From assembly GCF_003854935.1 (NCBI RefSeq), contig NZ_CP033969.1, forward strand, positions 1,612,001 through 1,676,000: 64,000 nucleotides of DNA, read 5' to 3'. Under the pieces are notes generated by a model. That model saw only the letters and a list, made by a program, of their open reading frames with translations, did not search any database and had not been told where the DNA came from. The translations under genes were made by a program, and so were the position numbers. Positions 9,800-18,375 of the stretch are shown here, piece by piece. Source of the stretch: Cupriavidus pauculus. Lineage in GTDB: Bacteria; Pseudomonadota; Gammaproteobacteria; Burkholderiales; Burkholderiaceae. How positions within the stretch are numbered: the stretch's first letter is position 1; the number at the start of each line of letters is the position of its first letter.

Positions 9800-10372
9800 A
9801 TGGCGACGCCCGAAGCTTCCATCAATCTCACCAATCAGTTCCTGATTGCCATGCCCGGCATGGCAGATCCGACGTTTTCGGGTTCCGTTGTCTACCTCTG
9901 CGAGCATAACGAGCGCGGCGCGCTTGGCCTGGTGATCAACCGGCCGATCGACATCGACATGGCCACGCTCTTCGACAAGATCGATCTCAAGCTCGAAATC
10001 CAGCCTGTTGCCCACCAGCCGGTCTACTTCGGCGGCCCGGTGCAGACCGAGCGCGGCTTTGTGCTGCATGATCCGGTCGGCATCTACGTGTCGTCGCTGG
10101 CGGTGCCCGGCGGGCTGGAAATGACCACCTCCAAGGACGTGCTGGAGGCTGTGGCCAACGGCAGCGGCCCGCACCGGTTCCTGCTGACGCTCGGCTACGC
10201 GGGCTGGGGCGCCGGGCAGCTGGAGGAAGAGCTGAGCCGCAATGGCTGGCTGACCGTCCAGGCCGATCCCGAAATCATCTTCAGTGTGCCGCCCGAGGAA
10301 CGCTTCGCGGCGGCCGTGCGCCTGCTCGGCATCGACGTGACGATGCTTTCCGGCGAGGCCGGGCATGCCTGA
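9800..10372 (+). CDS. yqgE: YqgE/AlgH family protein
   Basis: A UPF0301 (YqgE/AlgH) protein of about 190 residues whose biochemical role is not established. The family hallmarks are [25 protein letters not shown] near the N-terminus, [26 protein letters not shown] and [14 protein letters not shown]. An upstream in-frame ATG at 9791 would add three residues, but it lies inside the apparent -10 element, so 9800 is preferred. It overlaps ruvX by 8 bases and begins the yqgE-ruvX-pyrR-pyrB order known from related genomes. Confidence 0.9.
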   Translation: MATPEASINLTNQFLIAMPGMADPTFSGSVVYLCEHNERGALGLVINRPIDIDMATLFDKIDLKLEIQPVAHQPVYFGGPVQTERGFVLHDPVGIYVSSLAVPGGLEMTTSKDVLEAVANGSGPHRFLLTLGYAGWGAGQLEEELSRNGWLTVQADPEIIFSVPPEERFAAAVRLLGIDVTMLSGEAGHA

Positions 10373-10802
10373 GCTGCCGGGGCGCGAGACGCCCCGCGAC
10401 GGCACGGTGCTCGCGTTCGACTACGGCGAGAAGAAAATCGGCGTGGCGCTGGGAAATTTCATCACGCGGCAAGCCTCGGCGCTGACCATCCTGCCCAATG
10501 TGACGGTCGAAGGCCGTTTCGAGGCCGTGGGCGCGCTGATCCGGGAATGGACGCCGGTGCGGCTGGTGGTCGGCATGCCGGTCAACCCGGAAGCCGGGCC
10601 TGACGACGCGGAACAGGCGTCGATGCGGCTGGCGCGCCGCTTTGGCAACCAGCTCAACGGGCGCTTCAACCTGCCCGTGGAATGGGTGGACGAGCGCTAC
10701 TCGTCGCGTGCGGCCTCGATGGCCGGGGCGCGGCGCGGGGCGCTGGACGCCGAAGCCGCCCGGATCATCCTGCAACAGTATTTCGACGAAATCCCGCTAT
10801 GA
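10365..10802 (+). CDS. ruvX: Putative pre-16S rRNA nuclease / Holliday junction resolvase-like, YqgF
   Basis: YqgF/RuvX proteins have an RNase H-like fold and are implicated in 16S rRNA 5' end maturation. The protein is 145 residues, the usual size. It contains [15 protein letters not shown] with the first catalytic Asp, [11 protein letters not shown] and [13 protein letters not shown], then a closing [15 protein letters not shown]. It overlaps yqgE by 8 bases and shares ATGA with pyrR, so the three genes are probably translationally coupled. Confidence 0.93.
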   Translation: MPELPGRETPRDGTVLAFDYGEKKIGVALGNFITRQASALTILPNVTVEGRFEAVGALIREWTPVRLVVGMPVNPEAGPDDAEQASMRLARRFGNQLNGRFNLPVEWVDERYSSRAASMAGARRGALDAEAARIILQQYFDEIPL

Positions 10803-11323
10803 CCCAGACTTCGACTCCCGATGCCGAGGCGCTCTACCACGCGCTGCGCGACCAGGCCCAGGCCCTGATGCCGTCTGCGGACCGCGCCCGCTGGTCGGTG
10901 GCCGGCATCCACTCCGGCGGCGCCTGGATTGCCGAGCGGCTGGCAGCCGACCTGAAGCTGGGCGAGCACGGCGTGATCAACGTCGCCTTCCACCGTGACG
11001 ACTACGCCAAGAAGGGCCTGCACAGCCAGGCGCAGCCGACCACGCTGCCGTTTTCGGTGGAAGACCGCAACATCCTGCTGATCGACGACGTGCTGGCCAC
11101 GGGCCGCACGATCCGCGCCGCCGTGAACGAGCTGTTCGACTACGGCCGCCCCGCGCGCGTGGCGCTGGCCGTGCTGGCCGACCGCGGCGGCCGCCAGTTG
11201 CCGTTTGCCGCCGACTACGCCGCGGCGACCCTTGAACTGCCGCAGGACAGGACGCTGGTGCTGTCGCGCCAGGGCGAGGGCGCCGCCACGCGCTTTGCGT
11301 TTGCCACCGAGGCCCGTGCCTGA
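10799..11323 (+). CDS. pyrR: PyrR pyrimidine operon regulator / uracil phosphoribosyltransferase
   Basis: A 174-residue type I phosphoribosyltransferase. The PRPP-binding loop [19 protein letters not shown] lies at about residues 90-108, and [14 protein letters not shown] near residue 40 fits the PyrR/Upp fold. PyrR homologues either sense UMP and control pyr expression or make UMP from uracil; which applies here cannot be read from sequence. The ATG at 10799 overlaps the ruvX stop. Its place directly before pyrB supports the assignment. Confidence 0.9.
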   Translation: MTQTSTPDAEALYHALRDQAQALMPSADRARWSVAGIHSGGAWIAERLAADLKLGEHGVINVAFHRDDYAKKGLHSQAQPTTLPFSVEDRNILLIDDVLATGRTIRAAVNELFDYGRPARVALAVLADRGGRQLPFAADYAAATLELPQDRTLVLSRQGEGAATRFAFATEARA

Positions 11324-11428
11324 GTGTCAACCCGCGCCGCCGCCTGAACGTCAAGCACCGAAGCCGTACTTAGACCGTATCCGCCCGACCGAACCCGCCA
11401 GACCGAATCGCGCCCCGACCCACCTGCC
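11324..11428 (+). promoter_or_regulatory. C-rich leader between pyrR and pyrB
   Basis: This 105-base gap is strongly C-biased in its second half, with the core gaccg repeated. It lacks a Shine-Dalgarno sequence before the pyrB ATG (the bases just upstream are acccacctgcc). I see no intrinsic terminator hairpin. It may be a Rho-loading or translational control region for pyrB, but this is only inferred from composition. Confidence 0.25.
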
Positions 11429-12400
11429 ATGACCAAGATGTTCCGCAACCCGCAGCTCACCCGGAACGGCGAGCTCAAGCACCTGTTGTCGATCGAGGGG
11501 CTGTCGCGTGACATGATCACGCACATCCTCGACACCGCCAGCCAGTTCGTCTCGCTGTCCGACTCGGACCGCGACGTCAAGAAGGTGCCGCTGCTGCGCG
11601 GCAAGAGCGTGTTCAACCTGTTCTTCGAGAACTCGACGCGCACGCGCACCACGTTCGAGATTGCCGCCAAGCGGCTGTCCGCCGACGTGCTGAACCTGAA
11701 CATCAACGCGTCGTCGACCAGCAAGGGCGAGTCGCTGCTGGACACCATCAACAACCTGTCGGCGATGTCGGCCGACATGTTCGTGGTGCGCCACGCCAGC
11801 TCGGGCGCGCCGTACCTGATTGCCCAGCACGTGGCGCCGCATGTGCACGTGATCAACGCCGGCGACGGCCGCCACGCGCACCCGACGCAGGGGCTGCTGG
11901 ATATGTATACGATCCGGCACTTCAAGAAGGACTTCACGAATCTGACGGTGGCCATCGTCGGCGACATCCTGCACTCGCGCGTGGCCCGCTCGGACATCCA
12001 CGCGCTGACCACGCTGGGCGTGCCCGAAGTGCGGGCGATTGGCCCGCGCACGCTGCTGCCGTCGGGGCTGGAGCAGATGGGCGTGCGCGTCTTCCACAAC
12101 ATGGAAGAGGGCCTGAAGGGCGTGGACGTGGTGATCATGCTGCGCCTGCAGAACGAGCGGATGAGCGGGGCGCTGCTGCCGTCCGCGCAGGAATACTTCA
12201 AGGCGTACGGCCTGACGCCCGAGCGCCTGGCGCTGGCCAGGCCCGACGCCATCGTGATGCACCCGGGACCGATGAACCGCGGCGTGGAGATCGACTCCGC
12301 CGTGGCCGACGGTCCGCAGTCGGTGATCCTGAACCAGGTGACGTTCGGCATCGCGGTCCGCATGGCCGTGATGGGCATCGTCGCCGGCAACAACGACTGA
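11429..12400 (+). CDS. pyrB: Aspartate carbamoyltransferase catalytic subunit
   Basis: It joins carbamoyl phosphate and L-aspartate in the second step of pyrimidine synthesis. The 323-residue protein carries the carbamoyl-phosphate loop [13 protein letters not shown] (about residues 64-76), [12 protein letters not shown] and [11 protein letters not shown]. Its length fits the class in which PyrB (about 34 kDa) associates with a dihydroorotase-like partner rather than PyrI, and that partner follows directly. No canonical ribosome binding site is seen before the ATG. Confidence 0.96.
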   Translation: MTKMFRNPQLTRNGELKHLLSIEGLSRDMITHILDTASQFVSLSDSDRDVKKVPLLRGKSVFNLFFENSTRTRTTFEIAAKRLSADVLNLNINASSTSKGESLLDTINNLSAMSADMFVVRHASSGAPYLIAQHVAPHVHVINAGDGRHAHPTQGLLDMYTIRHFKKDFTNLTVAIVGDILHSRVARSDIHALTTLGVPEVRAIGPRTLLPSGLEQMGVRVFHNMEEGLKGVDVVIMLRLQNERMSGALLPSAQEYFKAYGLTPERLALARPDAIVMHPGPMNRGVEIDSAVADGPQSVILNQVTFGIAVRMAVMGIVAGNND

Positions 12401-12441
12401 GCAGCACCTTGGGTACAACGAACCGCACATCGCAGGAAGAC

Positions 12442-13716
12442 ATGAAGATCCGCATCCAGGGTGGCCGCCTGATCGATCCGGCCGCAAACGTCGACGCCGA
12501 GCAGGACCTGTACATCGCCGCCGGCAAGATCGTGGGCGTGGGCCAGGCGCCGGCCGATTTCAACGCCAACAAGACCATCGACGCGCGTGGCCTGATCGTG
12601 TGCCCGGGCCTGGTGGACCTGTCCGCGCGCCTGCGCGAGCCGGGCTACGAGTACAAGGCGACGCTGGAATCCGAGGTGGCCGCGGCCACGGCGGGCGGCG
12701 TCACGAGCCTGGTCTGCCCGCCCGATACCGACCCCGTGCTCGACGAGCCGGGCCTGGTGGAAATGCTCAAGTTCCGCGCCCGCAAGCTGAACCAGACGCA
12801 CGTCTATCCGCTGGGCGCGCTGACCGTCGGCCTGAAGGGCGCGGCGCTGACCGAGATGGGGCAACTGACCGAGGCCGGATGCGTGGGCTTCAGCCAGGCC
12901 GAGATGCCGATCCAGGACACCAAGGTGCTGCAACGCGCGATGCAGTACGCGCAGACGTTCGGCTTCACGCTGTGGCTGCGGCCCGAGGACCCGTTCCTGG
13001 GCGGCGGCGTGGCCGCCAGCGGCGCGGTGGCGTCGCGGCTGGGCCTGTCGGGCGTGTCCGTGATCGCCGAGACGGTGCGGCTGCACACCATCTTCGAACT
13101 GATGCGGGCCACCGGCGCGCGCGTGCACCTGTGCCGGCTGTCGTCGGCGGCCGGGCTGGAGTTGGTGCGCCAGGCCCGCAAGGAAGGGCTGCCGGTGACC
13201 TGCGACGTGAACATCCACCACGTGTCGCTGACCGACATGGACATCGGCTTCTTCAATAGCCAGATGCGCTTCACGCCGCCGCTGCGCGGCGCGCGCGACC
13301 GGGACGCCATCGTCGCCGCCTTGGCCGACGGCACCATCGATGCGTTGTGTTCCGACCACACCCCGGTCGATGACGACGAGAAGCTGCTGCCCTTCGCCGA
13401 AGCCACGCCGGGCGCCACCGGCCTGGAACTGCTGCTGCCGCTGACGCTGCGCTGGGCCGCCGAGCACAAGGTGCCGCTGGTGAAGGCGCTGGCCCGCATT
13501 ACCAGCGAGCCGGCCCGGGTGATCGGCCTGCACGCGGGGTCGCTGACCACGGGCAGCGCCGCCGACGTCTGTGTGTTCGATCCGAAGCACGTGTGGAAGG
13601 TGGAACGCGCCGCGCTGAAAAGCCAGGGCAAGAATTCGCCGTGGCTGGGCTACGAAATGGAAGGGCGCGTGCGCACCACGCTGGTCGACGGCCAGGTGGT
13701 GTACGAGCAGCGCTGA
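12442..13716 (+). CDS. pyrC': Dihydroorotase-like protein lacking metal-binding histidines (PyrC')
   Basis: The 424-residue amidohydrolase-superfamily protein aligns with dihydroorotase, but the metal-binding HxH is replaced. Where active enzymes read DMHVHLREPG, this reads DLSARLREPG (Ser61 and Arg63 in place of the histidines). A later Asp motif, CSDHTPVDDDEK, is kept. From established work on Pseudomonas, such inactive dihydroorotase homologues are needed to assemble active PyrB. The same structural role is inferred here, with an active pyrC expected elsewhere. The ATG at 12442 follows AGGAAG. A TTG at 12409 would add 11 residues. Confidence 0.88.
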   Translation: MKIRIQGGRLIDPAANVDAEQDLYIAAGKIVGVGQAPADFNANKTIDARGLIVCPGLVDLSARLREPGYEYKATLESEVAAATAGGVTSLVCPPDTDPVLDEPGLVEMLKFRARKLNQTHVYPLGALTVGLKGAALTEMGQLTEAGCVGFSQAEMPIQDTKVLQRAMQYAQTFGFTLWLRPEDPFLGGGVAASGAVASRLGLSGVSVIAETVRLHTIFELMRATGARVHLCRLSSAAGLELVRQARKEGLPVTCDVNIHHVSLTDMDIGFFNSQMRFTPPLRGARDRDAIVAALADGTIDALCSDHTPVDDDEKLLPFAEATPGATGLELLLPLTLRWAAEHKVPLVKALARITSEPARVIGLHAGSLTTGSAADVCVFDPKHVWKVERAALKSQGKNSPWLGYEMEGRVRTTLVDGQVVYEQR

Positions 13717-13746
13717 TCGCCGGTTGCCGGCAGGCTCCAGGATTCG

Positions 13747-14565
13747 ATGATGATCTGGCTACGCAAGCTGCGGCTGGGATTCCATTTGCTGCGCGGCATC
13801 TTCGTCTGCGCAACGGTCTTCCCGTGGGCGAGCACTCACGTACGGGAGCGGCTGATCCGCGGCTGGTCGCGCAAGCTGCTGGCCATCTGCGGCATCACCG
13901 TGGAAGTGCACGGGCTGCCACCGGGCGGCGCCCCGCGCGGGGCAATGCTGGTGGCCAACCATATCTCGTGGCTGGACATCTACGTCATCCATAGCTGGCA
14001 GCCGGTAAGGTTCGTCGCCAAGTCGGAAATCCGCAGCTGGCCGGTGATCGGCTGGCTTTGTGACAAAACCGGCACAATTTTCATAGAACGCGCCAGCAAG
14101 CGCGACGCCCACCGTGTGCTGCACCACATCACCGACGTGATGCGGCAGGGCGACCTGGTCTGCGTGTTCCCGGAAGGCACGACCACCGACGGCAGCAAGG
14201 TGCTGCCCTTCCACGCCAACCTGATGCAGGCGCCGGTGTCCGGCGGACTGCCCGTGCAGCCGGTGGGCCTGAGCTACCTGGACGCCGCAACGGGCCAACC
14301 GACGCTGGCCCCCGCGTATATCGACGATATCTCGCTAGGCCAATGCCTCGACGCCATCCTGCGCTCGCCACCCATCACGGTACGGCTGACGCTGGGGCCG
14401 CAATTGCTGGCGCAGTCGGCAAGCCGCAGGGAGCTGGCGGAGGCTGCGCGGGAGGTGGTGGTGCATCTGGTGGGGGGGATGCCGGAGGCGGCTGGGAGTG
14501 TGGCCGAACGGTTGCACCATGCCGCGAAGGACGACGCGCCCACGGCGGCGGCCGCCCCATCCTGA
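13747..14565 (+). CDS. plsC: 1-acyl-sn-glycerol-3-phosphate acyltransferase (PlsC family)
   Basis: It probably acylates lysophosphatidic acid at the inner membrane to form phosphatidic acid. The 272-residue protein has an amphipathic or single-pass hydrophobic N-terminus (about 10-30). The acyltransferase motif I, NHISWLD, is near residue 70, an FIERASKRD-type block II near 115, and FPEGTTTDGSKVLPF near 141. A second ATG follows at 13750. AGGA lies about 7 bases upstream. Another lysophospholipid or ornithine-lipid acyltransferase role is possible. Confidence 0.85.
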   Translation: MMIWLRKLRLGFHLLRGIFVCATVFPWASTHVRERLIRGWSRKLLAICGITVEVHGLPPGGAPRGAMLVANHISWLDIYVIHSWQPVRFVAKSEIRSWPVIGWLCDKTGTIFIERASKRDAHRVLHHITDVMRQGDLVCVFPEGTTTDGSKVLPFHANLMQAPVSGGLPVQPVGLSYLDAATGQPTLAPAYIDDISLGQCLDAILRSPPITVRLTLGPQLLAQSASRRELAEAAREVVVHLVGGMPEAAGSVAERLHHAAKDDAPTAAAAPS

Positions 14566-14610
14566 CAGGTCGCAGCGCGGCCAGGGCACGCGCGGCCAGC
14601 GATTCCGCTT

Positions 14611-14625
14611 CGGGTAAACTACCCG
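14611..14625 (+). repeat. Perfect 6-bp inverted repeat after plsC
   Basis: CGGGTA-AAC-TACCCG is a perfect inverted repeat 46 bases after the plsC stop, followed by GCTTTA. It could be a weak terminator for the pyr-plsC unit or an operator for the glycan operon that begins at 14737. The T-run is too short for a confident terminator call. Confidence 0.3.
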
Positions 14626-14736
14626 GCTTTATCGCAAGCGTTGCAGTTTCCTTGCGCAATCGATTCCCCATAACGGTATGACTGGCAAGACCGACACCGC
14701 CTGCGCCGCACGCAAGGCGTCACGAAAGGGAACGAC

Positions 14737-15435
14737 ATGAAATCCGTGGCTATCGTCCAGTCCAACTACATTCCGTGGAAGGGCTATTTCGATATGATTG
14801 CCAGCGTCGACGAGTTCATTCTCTACGACGACATGCAATACACGCGTCGGGACTGGCGTAACCGAAATCAGATCAAGACGCCCCAGGGTGTGCAGTGGCT
14901 GACGGTGCCTGTTCAGGTCAAGGGCCGTTACGACCAGAAGATCCGCGACACTGAAATCGACACGTCGACGGAATGGGCCCGGACACACTGGCGTACGCTG
15001 GAACAGAACTATCGGCGTGCGGCTCACTTCGACGAAGTGGCAAAGTGGGTGGCCCCGCTGTATTGCGACGCGGTCTACGGCAATTTGTCCGAGATGAATC
15101 GCGTCTTTATCGAGGCCATTTGCGCGTACCTTCGGATCGACACCAGGATCTCGAACTCCTGGGATTACGTGCTCACCGATGGCAAGACCGAGCGACTGGC
15201 AGACCTTTGCGCCCAGGCGGGGGGCACGAGATACGTGTCCGGACCTGCCGCGCGAGATTATGTCGACGAAGCCGTTTTTGCCGATCGCGGTATTGAGCTC
15301 CACTGGTTCGATTACGGCGGTTATGCGGAATACCTGCAGCTCTGGGGCGAATTCACGCATGGCGTATCCATTCTCGACCTGCTGTTCAACTGTGGCGCCG
15401 ACGCGCGTCGCTATATGAAATACGTCCAGCCATGA
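14737..15435 (+). CDS. WbqC-like family protein
   Basis: A 232-residue protein of the WbqC family, found in many O-antigen and glycan loci. The N-terminal [19 protein letters not shown] is the family hallmark, followed by [20 protein letters not shown] and, near the end, [14 protein letters not shown] and [10 protein letters not shown]. Its chemistry is not known to me; association with amino-sugar acylation is suggested by neighbours here. It heads a seven-gene operon with a GAAAGGG site before the ATG, and its stop overlaps the next start (ATGA). Confidence 0.85.
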   Translation: MKSVAIVQSNYIPWKGYFDMIASVDEFILYDDMQYTRRDWRNRNQIKTPQGVQWLTVPVQVKGRYDQKIRDTEIDTSTEWARTHWRTLEQNYRRAAHFDEVAKWVAPLYCDAVYGNLSEMNRVFIEAICAYLRIDTRISNSWDYVLTDGKTERLADLCAQAGGTRYVSGPAARDYVDEAVFADRGIELHWFDYGGYAEYLQLWGEFTHGVSILDLLFNCGADARRYMKYVQP

Positions 15436-16418
15436 AGCTGTCGATTGTTGCCACGCTTTACCAGTCGGCGCCGTATATCGAGGAATTCTGTACCCGGGCA
15501 AGTGCGGGCGCGCGAGAACTGGTCGGCGAGGATTTCGAGATCGTTCTCGTCAACGATGGTTCGCCCGACAACAGCCTGCAAATTGCGGTGGAGCGCGCCG
15601 AGCGCGATGCGCATGTCGTCGTCGTGGACTTGTCGCGCAATTTCGGGCACCACAAGGCAATGATGACCGGGCTCGCCCATTCGCGCGGCGACGAGGTTTT
15701 CCTTCTCGACGTAGATCTGGAGGAGGAGCCCGAATGGCTGCTGACGTTTGCCGCCCAACGCCAGGCGCAGGCATGTGATGTCGTGTACGGCGTGCAGGAA
15801 GCCCGCAAGGGTGGATGGTTTGAACGGTGGAGCGGTCAGTGGTTCTATCGCCTGGTGCGTTTGCTGACCGGCCTGTCGCTGCCCGAGAATGTCGTCACCG
15901 CGCGGCTGATGAGCCGGCGTTATGTCGATGCACTGATTTCTCATGAAGAACGGGAAGTCTTCATGGCAGGGCTGTGGCATATCACTGGATTTGCCCAGTG
16001 CCCGCAGACCGTCCGCAAGCACAGTACCAGCGAGACGACCTATACGTTGCGCCGCAAGATGTCGCTGCTGGTGAACTCGGTCACGTCGTTCAGCAATGCT
16101 CCACTTGTTGGTATCTTCTATTTCGGGCTTGCCATTTCCGCGGTCGCCCTCGTCTATATTGCGTACCTGATCCTGAACTGGATGTTCCTTTCGCATCCCA
16201 TGAGCGGTTGGACTTCCGTCATGGCCTCGATCTGGCTGCTCGGTGGACTGATTATCTCGTTCATCGGCGTGGTCGGCCTGTACCTGTCGAAGGTCTTTTC
16301 CGAGACAAAGCGCCGGCCCTATACGATCGTGAGGAAAATCTATGGCAGACGTGGGGAAATGGCACGCGCGCCTGTCATGTCATCGTCACCGTGCGCAAAC
16401 AGGGAGATCGGCGAATGA
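15432..16418 (+). CDS. GtrB/ArnC-like family 2 glycosyltransferase with C-terminal membrane helices
   Basis: The protein is 328 residues. An N-terminal GT-A domain has VNDGSPDNS (near 40), the polyprenyl-phosphate transferase-like stretch [14 protein letters not shown], and a DVD metal site in [11 protein letters not shown] (near 92). Two membrane helices follow (about 222-247 and 258-284). This is the layout of enzymes that move a sugar from a nucleotide to undecaprenyl phosphate on the cytoplasmic face (GtrB, ArnC, DPM1 type). The donor sugar is unknown; the downstream WecE homologue suggests a dTDP-4-amino sugar. It overlaps both neighbours by ATGA. Confidence 0.85.
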   Translation: MKLSIVATLYQSAPYIEEFCTRASAGARELVGEDFEIVLVNDGSPDNSLQIAVERAERDAHVVVVDLSRNFGHHKAMMTGLAHSRGDEVFLLDVDLEEEPEWLLTFAAQRQAQACDVVYGVQEARKGGWFERWSGQWFYRLVRLLTGLSLPENVVTARLMSRRYVDALISHEEREVFMAGLWHITGFAQCPQTVRKHSTSETTYTLRRKMSLLVNSVTSFSNAPLVGIFYFGLAISAVALVYIAYLILNWMFLSHPMSGWTSVMASIWLLGGLIISFIGVVGLYLSKVFSETKRRPYTIVRKIYGRRGEMARAPVMSSSPCANREIGE

Positions 16419-17080
16419 AAACACCCTTGGTTATCTTCGGAGCGGGTGATATCGCGCAGTTGGCCCACTACTACTTTGGCCATGATTCAGAGTACGAGGT
16501 GGTGGCGTTCTGTGTCGATGCGGCCTTCCTGAAGGAAGAGACATTCTGCGGCCTGCCTGTAGTGCCCTTCGAGGACGTGGACGCCCGTTTTCCGGCCAAC
16601 CGTCATGCCATGTTCGTGGCGATGAGCTACGCAAAGGTCAATGGCGTACGCAGGGCAAAATACGAAGCCGTGCGGGAAAAGGGCTATCGCCTCGCCAGCT
16701 ACGTTAGTTCGCGCGCCACGGTGCTCAATGATGGGCAGATCGGCGAGAACTGCTTCATCCTGGAAAACAACGTGATCCAGCCGTTCGTGACGATTGGCAA
16801 CAACGTCACGCTCTGGAGCGGCAATCACATCGGCCATCATTCGACGATCGGGGACCATTGCTTCCTGGCGTCGCACGTCGTGGTGTCGGGTGGGGTAACC
16901 ATCGCGCCCCAGTGCTTTATCGGCGTCAACGCCACGCTACGCGATCACATCACCATTGGCGAACGATGTGTGATCGGCGCGGGCACGCTGATGCTCGCGG
17001 ACGCCGAAAGCGAAGGCGTCTATGTCGAGCAGGCCACGCCACGCTCTGCCGTGCCCAGTTCGAGGCTGCGGAAAATATGA
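16415..17080 (+). CDS. NeuD/PglD-like sugar O- or N-acyltransferase
   Basis: The 221-residue protein has an N-terminal nucleotide-sugar binding fold (PLVIFGAGDIAQLAHYYF) and a C-terminal left-handed beta-helix of hexapeptide repeats (from about residue 105, for example IGENCFI, IGNNVTL, IGDHCFL, IGERCVI). This is the architecture of PglD, NeuD and related acetyl-CoA-dependent acyltransferases. With a 4-aminotransferase three genes downstream, N-acylation of a 4-amino sugar is plausible. Formyl or longer acyl donors cannot be excluded. Its start overlaps the preceding stop (ATGA). Confidence 0.85.
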   Translation: MKTPLVIFGAGDIAQLAHYYFGHDSEYEVVAFCVDAAFLKEETFCGLPVVPFEDVDARFPANRHAMFVAMSYAKVNGVRRAKYEAVREKGYRLASYVSSRATVLNDGQIGENCFILENNVIQPFVTIGNNVTLWSGNHIGHHSTIGDHCFLASHVVVSGGVTIAPQCFIGVNATLRDHITIGERCVIGAGTLMLADAESEGVYVEQATPRSAVPSSRLRKI

Positions 17081-17991
17081 GAAGGACCGGGCAATGGCGC
17101 AAACTGGGTCGGATCTTTTGTCCGGACGGCTCGGTTGAATGGATGCGCACCCATGCGGCGGTGCCTATCGCGCAACCGCTTGGTGGCGATCTGTATCGCA
17201 TCTACTTCAGTGCGCGGGACGCTGCCAGCCGAAGCCATACCGGTTATGTCGATATCGATATCACGCGACCTGAAATTATTCTCGCGTGCGGCAAGGAGCC
17301 GGTGTTATCCCCTGGCGAACTCGGCGCGTTCGACGACAGCGGCGCCATGGCGACCTGGCTGACGCAGGCACCCGATGGCGATCGGCTTTATTACATTGGC
17401 TGGAACCTCGGGGTGACGGTGCCATTTCGGAACGCCATCGGCCTGGCGGTGGCGCGTAACCCGAATGCATTCGAGCGCTATGCGCGCGGTCCCATTGTGG
17501 ATCGGACCGCCAGCGAACCTCACTTCTGCGCAAGCTGCTGCGTGTTGCGCGACGAGACGGGATGGCGCATGTGGTATCTCGCCTGTACGGAATGGCGGCA
17601 GACGGCAAAAGGGCCGGAGCATCGCTATCACATCAGGTACGCGACGTCCGATGATGGTATCCACTGGCAACGCGACGGAACCGTGGCGATCGACTATGCC
17701 AGCGACGCCGAGGTGGCGATCTCCCGGCCTTCGGTGATCCGGGACCCGGATTGCTGGCGCATGTGGTACTCCCACCGCATCGATCGTTACCGCATCGGTT
17801 ATGCGGAGTCGGACGACGGCATCCATTGGGTCCGGAAAGACGAAGAGAGCGGTATCGAGGTATCGGAGAGCGGGTGGGATGCCGACATGATCGAGTATCC
17901 TTTCGTGTTCGACCATGCCGGGCGGCGTTATATGCTCTACAACGGCAACGGTTACGGTGCGACCGGTTTTGGTCTTGCCGTGCTGGATTGA
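17077..17991 (+). CDS. Five-bladed beta-propeller glycosidase-like protein (GH43/GH130 fold)
   Basis: A 304-residue cytoplasmic-looking protein without a signal peptide. Repeated propeller-blade signatures are visible: RIYFSARD, GWRMWYLACTEW, IRYATSDDGIHW, CWRMWYSHRIDRYRIGYAESDDGIHW and RRYMLYNGNGYGATGFGLAVLD. The fold is that of the GH32/43/68/117/130 superfamily, which includes hydrolases and phosphorylases. The substrate and catalytic residues are not identified. A cytoplasmic glycosidase-like protein inside a polysaccharide assembly operon is unusual. It overlaps the acyltransferase stop (ATGA) and is followed 4 bases later by the small transporter gene. Confidence 0.7.
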   Translation: MRRTGQWRKLGRIFCPDGSVEWMRTHAAVPIAQPLGGDLYRIYFSARDAASRSHTGYVDIDITRPEIILACGKEPVLSPGELGAFDDSGAMATWLTQAPDGDRLYYIGWNLGVTVPFRNAIGLAVARNPNAFERYARGPIVDRTASEPHFCASCCVLRDETGWRMWYLACTEWRQTAKGPEHRYHIRYATSDDGIHWQRDGTVAIDYASDAEVAISRPSVIRDPDCWRMWYSHRIDRYRIGYAESDDGIHWVRKDEESGIEVSESGWDADMIEYPFVFDHAGRRYMLYNGNGYGATGFGLAVLD

Positions 17992-17995
17992 GAAA

Positions 17996-18370
17996 ATGAC
18001 ACGCGCTCTCGATTATCTCTACATTCTCGCCACGATTTTGCTGACGACGTACGGTCAGCTCATCCTGAAATGGCGCATCGGCAAGTTCGGCGCCATGCCG
18101 CAGGCCCCTTTGGAGAAGCTGCGCTTCCTGGTGCTGCTGCTGCTGGATCCGCTTATTTTCTCGGGATTCTTTGCTGCCTTTCTGGCGTCGCTGGCCTGGA
18201 TGGCCGCCATGACGAAGTTCGACCTCAGTCAGGCCTACCCTTTCATGAGCCTGAATTTCGCCATTGTGCTGTGCCTGAGCATCTGGTTCCTGGGCGAGCC
18301 GTTCTCCGGACCTAAATTGGCCGGTGTGGCACTGATCATGCTGGGCACCGTAGTCGCGGCACGCGGGTAA
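17996..18370 (+). CDS. Small four-helix EamA/ArnE-like transporter, putative lipid-sugar flippase subunit
   Basis: The 124-residue protein is very hydrophobic, with four predicted helices (about 7-25, 42-65, 72-90 and 100-120). Its motifs, LTTYGQLILKW at the start and AYPFMSLNFAIVLCLSIWFLGEP near the end, resemble single-domain EamA members such as ArnE/ArnF and other small multidrug-resistance-like proteins. ArnE and ArnF together flip undecaprenyl-phosphate-L-Ara4N. A similar role for the lipid-linked sugar made by the upstream GT2 is inferred. Only one such gene is present, so it may work as a homodimer. Confidence 0.78.
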   Translation: MTRALDYLYILATILLTTYGQLILKWRIGKFGAMPQAPLEKLRFLVLLLLDPLIFSGFFAAFLASLAWMAAMTKFDLSQAYPFMSLNFAIVLCLSIWFLGEPFSGPKLAGVALIMLGTVVAARG

Positions 18371-18375
18371 ATTCA

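Noticed and set aside
11215-13590. 791-codon open frame on the minus strand
   Set aside because: It is antisense to pyrB and pyrC' and has no protein-like features.
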